Assembly (NCBI GenBank): GCA_002335425.1 | Contig: DDCB01000006.1 | Location: 1-18,633, forward strand | Length of the DNA stretch: 18,633 nt | Reading direction: 5' to 3' | Source: Chthonomonas sp. UBA2017 | GTDB lineage: Bacteria > Armatimonadota > Fimbriimonadia > Fimbriimonadales > Fimbriimonadaceae | Shown: positions 13,857-18,633 of the stretch, piece by piece | Layout: every line of letters begins with the position of its first letter | Numbering within the stretch: position 1 is the stretch's first letter | The notes under the pieces: model-generated | Told to the model about the DNA's origin: nothing | Database searches by the model: none | Seen by the model: the letters and a program-made list of their open reading frames with translations, nothing else | Program-made: the position numbers and the translations under genes

Positions 13857-13885
13857 TCGACATAGGGTCGCCGCGAGGGTATCCT
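13857..13885 (+). promoter_or_regulatory. Possible promoter for the lipoprotein gene
   Basis: TCGACA (13857-13862, five of six bases of the -35 consensus) and TATCCT (13880-13885, four of six of the -10) are 17 nt apart. The lipoprotein start lies 76 nt further on. It is the best pair in the 160-nt gap after the terminator. Confidence 0.4.
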
Positions 13886-13961
13886 GAAGGTTCAAATTCG
13901 GGCGGAAGTCTGCAAAAAGTCGTCTTTTTGCTGGCCCCCAGACGTCTGAATGGAAGAACGC

Positions 13962-15470
13962 ATGAAGGTTATCTCGCATTCCTCGTTGGCTGGAGTCTTG
14001 TTGGCCGGGTTCGTCGCGAGCCTGATCGGTTGCGGCGGCTCGAACGCTCAATCGAACGGGTTCACCGGCGGCAATCTCCGCGGAGGGATCCAGCCGATGG
14101 CCGGCGACGCGACTCGCGGAGCCGAGCCGAAGCTCGAGAAATCCCTCGTGGTGCCCGTTTTTGTGAGCGATGTTGCCGGAGGCAACCTGGAGCAGCTTTG
14201 GGTAAACATTTTGACCGTCCGCCTGAGCACGTCCAAGGATACGGTCAACCTCCTCGATCGCCCCGAGGGGCTCTGGCTGAACCTGAAATCGCTCCAAGAA
14301 GGGAAGAAGGGGTTCTTCTTTTTCCTAGGTGCCGCCGGGGTCGCCCCCCAAGACGTCACCCGCTTGGTCTTTGAGGTCGGACCTCAAGTCGCGATCCAAA
14401 AAGCTGGCGAGGAGGCTCTGGAACTGAAGTCGCTCTCCGAGACCCACCGAGTGGATGACTCTCGGTCGAAGCTGGTCATTCCGGTGAAGGGCCAAGCCGC
14501 CGCGTCGGCTTTTGTCGTCGACTTTCGAACTGCTCGCGTCCGGCCCGACGGCCAAGATCGGATTCGATTGGAGCCGGTCCTGGGTTCGTCGGCGGGGCTC
14601 GAAGACCTCACTCGGCAGATCCCGATCACCCTGAATGGGACTGTGGCTAGCCTGAGCGGGGCCGCTCCTCAAATCAACTTTCAACTCGACCAGGGGTCTC
14701 AGCGATTGATTCGGACGATTTCCGATCCATCGACCAGCGTCTTTCGCCGGGATGGGCAAGCCGCGGCGTCGCTCGCCCAAGGTCAAACGCTCCGCGTGGT
14801 CGGGCCCTATAGTCTTGTATCGCAATCCGTCGAAGCTCGGGCCATCGAACAGAGCCCTCAGGCTCCTTCGGGGCTCGCTCGCTGGATCGCCCGGCCGAAG
14901 GCGGTCGATGCAGAGAAAGAGACGATCGTCTGGACTCCGGTCGCGCTCGAAGGTTCGAAGGATCCCCTCGGGGCGTTCAAGACCTCACTGGGCGCCGACC
15001 TCAAGGCTCTCGACAGCACCGGAAAGTCGCTTTCAAAGGCCGAAGTCTTCGAGCTTGCTTCGAAGCAATCGGGCTGGTGGATCGCCGAGGTCCGCGTTGC
15101 CGAAACAGGTCTTCTTCTCGAATCGCTTCAAGCCGCGCCCTTGGCCGAAGCCAAGCCCACTCGGTTAGGCCAAACCCCGGCAGCCCCGGACGTCGTCCCA
15201 GCAGAAACAGAGTGGACCGGAGCTGTTGGCGACTCTGATCCCAAGGTGATGACGTTGACTCTCGCAGGCGAAGCCGAGGCGCGTTCGCAAGCACCGTCGG
15301 CGGTTCGGCAAGTCCAGCTCACCGATTCAACCAAGCTGAGCAACACGGCTGGTGACCGACTCACGAAGGATGAATTCTTCCAAGCGCTCGCCAAGAAGCC
15401 TAAGGTGAAGGTCTCGGGTCGCTTGGACGGAGGAATTCTCCGGGCATCAACCGCGCAGATCGTTCCTTAG
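13962..15470 (+). CDS. Predicted lipoprotein with DUF4382-like domain
   Basis: A product of 502 residues. Residues 1-24 are a lipoprotein signal (MKVISHSSLAGVLLAG, lipobox SLIGC with Cys24), so it is probably anchored to a membrane on the outer side. The section around 60-200 (VPVFVSDVAGGNLEQLWVN, then VNLLDRPEGLWLNLKSLQ and a FRTARV strand) resembles DUF4382, a beta-sandwich of secreted lipoproteins. The C-terminal part (about 400-502) has the VKVSGRLDGGILRASTAQI pattern of DUF5666-type small barrels. GGAAG 5 nt upstream supports the ATG at 13962 over the ATG at 13950. The function is unknown. Its stop codon overlaps the stop of the convergent serine hydrolase. Confidence 0.82.
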   Translation: MKVISHSSLAGVLLAGFVASLIGCGGSNAQSNGFTGGNLRGGIQPMAGDATRGAEPKLEKSLVVPVFVSDVAGGNLEQLWVNILTVRLSTSKDTVNLLDRPEGLWLNLKSLQEGKKGFFFFLGAAGVAPQDVTRLVFEVGPQVAIQKAGEEALELKSLSETHRVDDSRSKLVIPVKGQAAASAFVVDFRTARVRPDGQDRIRLEPVLGSSAGLEDLTRQIPITLNGTVASLSGAAPQINFQLDQGSQRLIRTISDPSTSVFRRDGQAAASLAQGQTLRVVGPYSLVSQSVEARAIEQSPQAPSGLARWIARPKAVDAEKETIVWTPVALEGSKDPLGAFKTSLGADLKALDSTGKSLSKAEVFELASKQSGWWIAEVRVAETGLLLESLQAAPLAEAKPTRLGQTPAAPDVVPAETEWTGAVGDSDPKVMTLTLAGEAEARSQAPSAVRQVQLTDSTKLSNTAGDRLTKDEFFQALAKKPKVKVSGRLDGGILRASTAQIVP

Positions 15471-16531
15471 GCGGTCGCCTGGGCCACAGCCTGGTGAAAT
15501 CGGGGCCGAAACTCGACAATCCGACGATTTTCATGAGTTGGGTGGACCCGAGCACTCAGGAGGACCGCAAACCGATCGTTCTTCGGGTCAACCCAGAGGC
15601 TGGTGCCGGTGTACCCGAGGTGACCAAAGCTGGAATCTGACCATTCTGGACTGAGGCAACTCCCTGGACCCGGACTTCGAACGTCCCAACCCAGACCCGG
15701 CAGTCCGGGGCCTTGGGAGCGACTCCAGAGGCGGAGCTGCTCGGGATCAAAGAATCGACTTCGCAACCCAAGCACGGATCGCAGGGCGGCTTGAGCAAAC
15801 GAACCCACATCTTGAATCGGGGCGAAGACTCCCGCGTTCCCTGCGTAACCTCCCGCCAAAAAGGCGAGCGGATCGTGCACGCATCCTTGCAGATACCCTC
15901 CTTGCGGTACGCCGAGGATTGCGGCTCGCCAGGGCTCGATCCGCTCTGTGGGTGCGCAGGCCAAAGGATCGATCCATGAGGCCGAAAACCGAGAATCGGC
16001 CAGGCCGAGAGCCAGAAAAACCTCGCGCTCAGCCAGCGGCCCCAACTCCATACCGGAGGCCGATTCCAAGACCCGTTGCAAGATCAAAAAGCTGAGACAG
16101 CTATATTCGTGAGCCTCCCCGGGTCGGCGGACCGGATCCAGAGCCAGGACTCGCGGCCAAAACGGGGCGTCGGGGCTCTCCCAAAGCTCCGCGTAGGCCG
16201 GGAGCCCCGAATTGTGTTGCAAAAGATGCCGGACCGTGATCTGCTCGGTCGCACCCCGACCGTATTCGGGCACCCAGCGTGCAACCGGAGCGTCCAGCGA
16301 GAGCCGTCCGAGCCGCTCCAGCAGCATCGCGACCGGCGTTGTTGCCATGACTTTGGTGAGTGACGCGACATCAAAGAGCGTCTTGGCCGTGATTCGAGGC
16401 GATTCGTCGTATCGATAGGTGCCGACCGCGCCGATTTCGAGCCGAGACGAAGTCCCCCAGGCGTATGCACACCCCGGAAAGACGCCTTCTTCGCACCCAG
16501 CCTGCAAAACAGCTTTGATCTCAGTTGCCAT
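15467..16531 (-). CDS. Serine hydrolase, class C beta-lactamase / EstB-like
   Basis: A product of 354 residues of the beta-lactamase-related superfamily, which includes esterases, DD-peptidases and beta-lactamases. SLTK (57-60) is the SxxK nucleophile motif. The YxN motif position reads Y143-S-C145, so the Asn is replaced by Cys. GHLGYTGTSLWVDP (from about 303) holds the HxG motif that replaces KTG. HDPLAFLAGGYAGNAGVF is the family loop usually written GHAGLF, here with Asn for His. No signal peptide is seen, so location is uncertain. These features fit EstB-like esterases or peptidases better than true antibiotic-degrading enzymes. The start ATG has no clear Shine-Dalgarno. Confidence 0.88.
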   Translation of the reverse strand: MATEIKAVLQAGCEEGVFPGCAYAWGTSSRLEIGAVGTYRYDESPRITAKTLFDVASLTKVMATTPVAMLLERLGRLSLDAPVARWVPEYGRGATEQITVRHLLQHNSGLPAYAELWESPDAPFWPRVLALDPVRRPGEAHEYSCLSFLILQRVLESASGMELGPLAEREVFLALGLADSRFSASWIDPLACAPTERIEPWRAAILGVPQGGYLQGCVHDPLAFLAGGYAGNAGVFAPIQDVGSFAQAALRSVLGLRSRFFDPEQLRLWSRSQGPGLPGLGWDVRSPGPGSCLSPEWSDSSFGHLGYTGTSLWVDPKNDRFAVLLSARVHPTHENRRIVEFRPRFHQAVAQATA

Positions 16532-16637
16532 TCGATCGCAAACAAGACGGCATTCCGCCTCATCAGGCGTACTTATTCGCGGAGCAGTCTTGGCATCCTT
16601 CCTGACTTTGCAGGACCCTGGCTCTCGGCGGCGAATG

Positions 16638-16657
16638 TCGGAATCAGGTGATTCTGA
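16638..16657. repeat. Inverted repeat, possible operator
   Basis: TCGGAATCA-GG-TGATTCTGA is a palindrome of nine paired positions (one G-T) around two bases. It lies 18 nt upstream of the -35 box of the secreted-protein gene, in a gap of about 236 nt (16532-16767) that also holds that promoter. Confidence 0.35.
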
Positions 16658-16675
16658 TGGGCTTCAAAAAAGTCC

Positions 16676-16704
16676 TTGTTGAGAACCCATCTCTACCATA
16701 TACT
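16676..16704 (+). promoter_or_regulatory. Promoter for the large secreted protein
   Basis: TTGTTG (16676-16681) and TATACT (16699-16704, five of six bases of consensus) are separated by exactly 17 nt. Transcription would start near 16711, giving a leader of about 57 nt that contains GGAGG (16753-16757). Confidence 0.6.
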
Positions 16705-16767
16705 AGGGTCAGGCTTGATCTGCGGATGATTTTTATCGCGCACGAGCACCTCGGAGGAAAAAGTATT

Positions 16768-18633
16768 TTGAACGTTCAATGGGCTCGAAGGGGAATTGGA
16801 GTTGTTGCTGGCTTGCTCGTCTTGGCAAATCTGCAAGCGGCGATTATGGATACCGTGACTTTTACGGGCGTCGAGCCGGCGGTCACCGGTGCATTTACGT
16901 CTGGAACGCTTCGGCAAAGGACGTCACCAGCATCGTACACGCTAGGTCGGATCGACTATTCTGGGAATACCGTCGAGATCAATGGCACGACGGGCGACTG
17001 GGTCAACGATAACCAGTTTCGTACGATCTTTCCCGGAGGGGCGCCGAGCTTTGATCGGCTCCTGGGTTCTCAACAGAGCTACTCCGGCACGGTCACATAC
17101 GCAGGGAGCTTCTTCCTGAACTCCGGGGCGACCGTCCCGGTCAGCGGCGTCTACGACTTCCTCTTCATCAACACGGTGGACGATTCTCCTGCTGGCCAGC
17201 GGGATAATTCCATGACGATCACGTTCAACTTCACCGACGAGGTCCCGGCGGCCCCGCCGAGCACCCCGGTGTCGGTGACACCGGGGGTCAACGCGCTGAC
17301 GACAGCCGCCCTCAATGTTTCGGCGGGCGGAATTGTTTGGTACAAGGTGACCGTCCTCGCCGCCACCGACACTTCCAAATACTTGGATATCCATACGAAC
17401 GGCTCGGGTGTCGATCTCGACTTTGGTTGGTTTAACAGTTCCGGCAACAATCTTCTGTATCGAGATGGCCAGGCTTCGAGTTGGGAACCCTGGTTGAGCT
17501 TCGGTGCCGGAGGCGAAACCCGCCCGCCGGTGGGGAACATCGTGTTGGAAGGACAAGACGGCAACCTGGTTGCTGGAACCTATTACTTGGCCGTCGGCTT
17601 CTATCCGATGTCGATTGGCTCCAACTGGTCGGCCACCACATCGTCTGCAAATACTTATGTGGGTGTGACCGCCTTCCAATCCGGAGTCATCGCCCCTCCC
17701 GTACCGCCGCCAACTCCGATCTATGAGCAGCTGAAGCACACGGCCGGAGCTCCCGGCGGGGATGCCTTGAGCGTGCTTTCGGGTTCGCTAGATGGTGGGG
17801 TCACGACTTTCGACCGGCAATTCGCCGACGATGTGGTGGTTCCGAATCCGGGCTGGAACATCACCGGCGTCTCGGGGACGTTCCTCGATGGCGGCGGGTT
17901 GACTCCGAGCTCGGTCGAAGTGACGTTCTATCAACGGCTTGGCGGAGGCCAGCCGGGCGCGGTGCTGGGGAGCTTTGTCAGACCCTGGTCAGCGGTGACG
18001 TTGTTTAACGAGGGCATCTACTTTGGCTCGACCGCGCTTCGAATGCTCGTCGATCTCGGAGGAACTCAAGCTCTTGCTCCTGGAAGCTACATGGTCGCCG
18101 TGCGACCCGTGGCGGCCACCGGAAACAACTACTTCTGGTTGACCTCGAGCCCGACAAACCCGATTGTGGGGAACGCCGCATTCTACCGGCGAGGCCCGGC
18201 GGCTGTTGGACAAGATGCGAGTTGGCCATCTGCCTGGACCGTGACCGGTTCAGGCGGAGTTTTCCCGACCGCGCAGGATTTGGCTTACGCCTTGTACGGC
18301 TCCGTCGCGGCGCCTTCGAACGTGGTTTCGGGCACCGTGGACTTCGGTCAGCTGACGGCTGCTTACAACAGCGGCGCGAACCTGCCGTCGTCGATCCCGG
18401 TCTCGTTCCGCGATGGCAGCAACACCGAAATCGCCACCGGCTCGGCGACTTACAACCCGGTGACGGGTGCGTTCAGCGCGGCTGTTCCGGGCGCAGTGAC
18501 GGTTCCGTACCGCGTGTCGTTCAAACTGGGCTTCTGGCTTCGCAAGACGATGCCGAATCCTTCAGGCGCGGCGACTCCGCTCGGCAACTACGCCTTCGGC
18601 ACCGTGACCCCGCTGGTCGGCGACTCGGACGAC
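16768..18633 (+). CDS. Large secreted protein, 3' end outside window (probable dockerin-like tail)
   Basis: The frame is open for 622 codons from a TTG at 16768 to the window edge. GGAGG lies 10 nt upstream. Residues 1-24 form a signal peptide (MNVQWARRGIGVVAGLLVLA, then NLQA). The rest is Gly/Ser/Thr/Val-rich beta-type sequence. One domain, around residues 30-155, ends in a pre-peptidase-like stretch (YDFLFINTVDDSP). A second starts near PGVNALTTAALNVS and includes VAGTYYLAVGFYP. A proline linker (PPVPPPTP) leads to a third with FADDVVVPNPGWNITGV and LAPGSYMVAVRPV, a pattern common in PEP-CTERM or dockerin-bearing secreted proteins. The last part (VSGTVDFGQL, then VSFKLGFWLRKT and LVGDSDD) resembles the Fimbriimonas-type module that leads into a dockerin-like Ca-binding tail. 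No catalytic motif is seen. Confidence 0.82.
   Translation, partial: MNVQWARRGIGVVAGLLVLANLQAAIMDTVTFTGVEPAVTGAFTSGTLRQRTSPASYTLGRIDYSGNTVEINGTTGDWVNDNQFRTIFPGGAPSFDRLLGSQQSYSGTVTYAGSFFLNSGATVPVSGVYDFLFINTVDDSPAGQRDNSMTITFNFTDEVPAAPPSTPVSVTPGVNALTTAALNVSAGGIVWYKVTVLAATDTSKYLDIHTNGSGVDLDFGWFNSSGNNLLYRDGQASSWEPWLSFGAGGETRPPVGNIVLEGQDGNLVAGTYYLAVGFYPMSIGSNWSATTSSANTYVGVTAFQSGVIAPPVPPPTPIYEQLKHTAGAPGGDALSVLSGSLDGGVTTFDRQFADDVVVPNPGWNITGVSGTFLDGGGLTPSSVEVTFYQRLGGGQPGAVLGSFVRPWSAVTLFNEGIYFGSTALRMLVDLGGTQALAPGSYMVAVRPVAATGNNYFWLTSSPTNPIVGNAAFYRRGPAAVGQDASWPSAWTVTGSGGVFPTAQDLAYALYGSVAAPSNVVSGTVDFGQLTAAYNSGANLPSSIPVSFRDGSNTEIATGSATYNPVTGAFSAAVPGAVTVPYRVSFKLGFWLRKTMPNPSGAATPLGNYAFGTVTPLVGDSDD

Noticed and set aside
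15467..16531. Antibiotic-resistance class C beta-lactamase
   Set aside because: There is no signal peptide, and the YxN and KTG motifs are replaced by YSC and HLG, so an esterase or peptidase is more likely.
1..18633. CRISPR arrays, tRNA/rRNA genes, insertion sequences, prophage
   Set aside because: I found no regularly spaced repeats, no tRNA-like CCA-ended foldable stretch, no rRNA segments and no transposase or integrase motifs.

Overview
The window looks like a chromosomal segment from a GC-rich, Gram-negative-type (diderm) bacterium. I lean to the phylum Armatimonadota, near Fimbriimonas. The grounds are kdsB (Kdo activation for lipopolysaccharide), a secreted VCBS-repeat protein of a kind I associate with planctomycetes and armatimonads, and a large secreted protein at the right end that seems to run into a dockerin-like tail. 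That placement is inference from gene content. I see no rRNA, tRNA, CRISPR array, transposase or phage gene.

Layout. On the left (1-2554) the minus strand carries an aspartase/fumarase-superfamily lyase, then a short thioredoxin-like membrane-anchored protein with an apparent frameshift in a C7 run, a DUF4375/DMP19-like protein, and possibly the start of another small gene running off the edge. A plus-strand VCBS/FG-GAP gene (2651-3886) reads in one frame but has an in-frame TGA at codon 99. The TGA is followed by a hairpin resembling a bacterial SECIS element, so I annotate it as a candidate selenoprotein. A minus-strand acyl-CoA dehydrogenase (3953-5071) is divergent from an ArsR-type HTH protein fused to a cobalamin-binding module (5214-6209) that keeps the Trp, Glu-His and His signature of CarH photoreceptors. 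A plus-strand run follows: S10 serine carboxypeptidase, DUF2272 protein, kdsB, a secreted N-acetylmuramoyl-L-alanine amidase and an M32 carboxypeptidase. It ends at a perfect hairpin shared with the convergent metH-like gene (11394-13346), which has only the homocysteine and methyltetrahydrofolate modules.

To the right lie a 31-residue hydrophobic peptide gene with a perfect Shine-Dalgarno and its own intrinsic terminator, a DUF4382-like lipoprotein, a convergent class C beta-lactamase-like hydrolase, and a large secreted protein (from 16768) open to the window edge.

Two themes run through the window. First, several genes have a TANNNT -10 box ending only 6-8 nt before the start codon (2651, 5214, 7761, 9845, 13346 and probably 675), which points to leaderless transcripts. 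Others (6267, 13618, 13962, 16768) have clear Shine-Dalgarno sites. Second, B12 biology appears twice, as a cobalamin-binding regulator and as a methionine synthase without its own cobalamin domain. Envelope and peptide turnover is represented by kdsB, the amidase, the S10 and M32 peptidases, the DUF2272 protein and the serine hydrolase.
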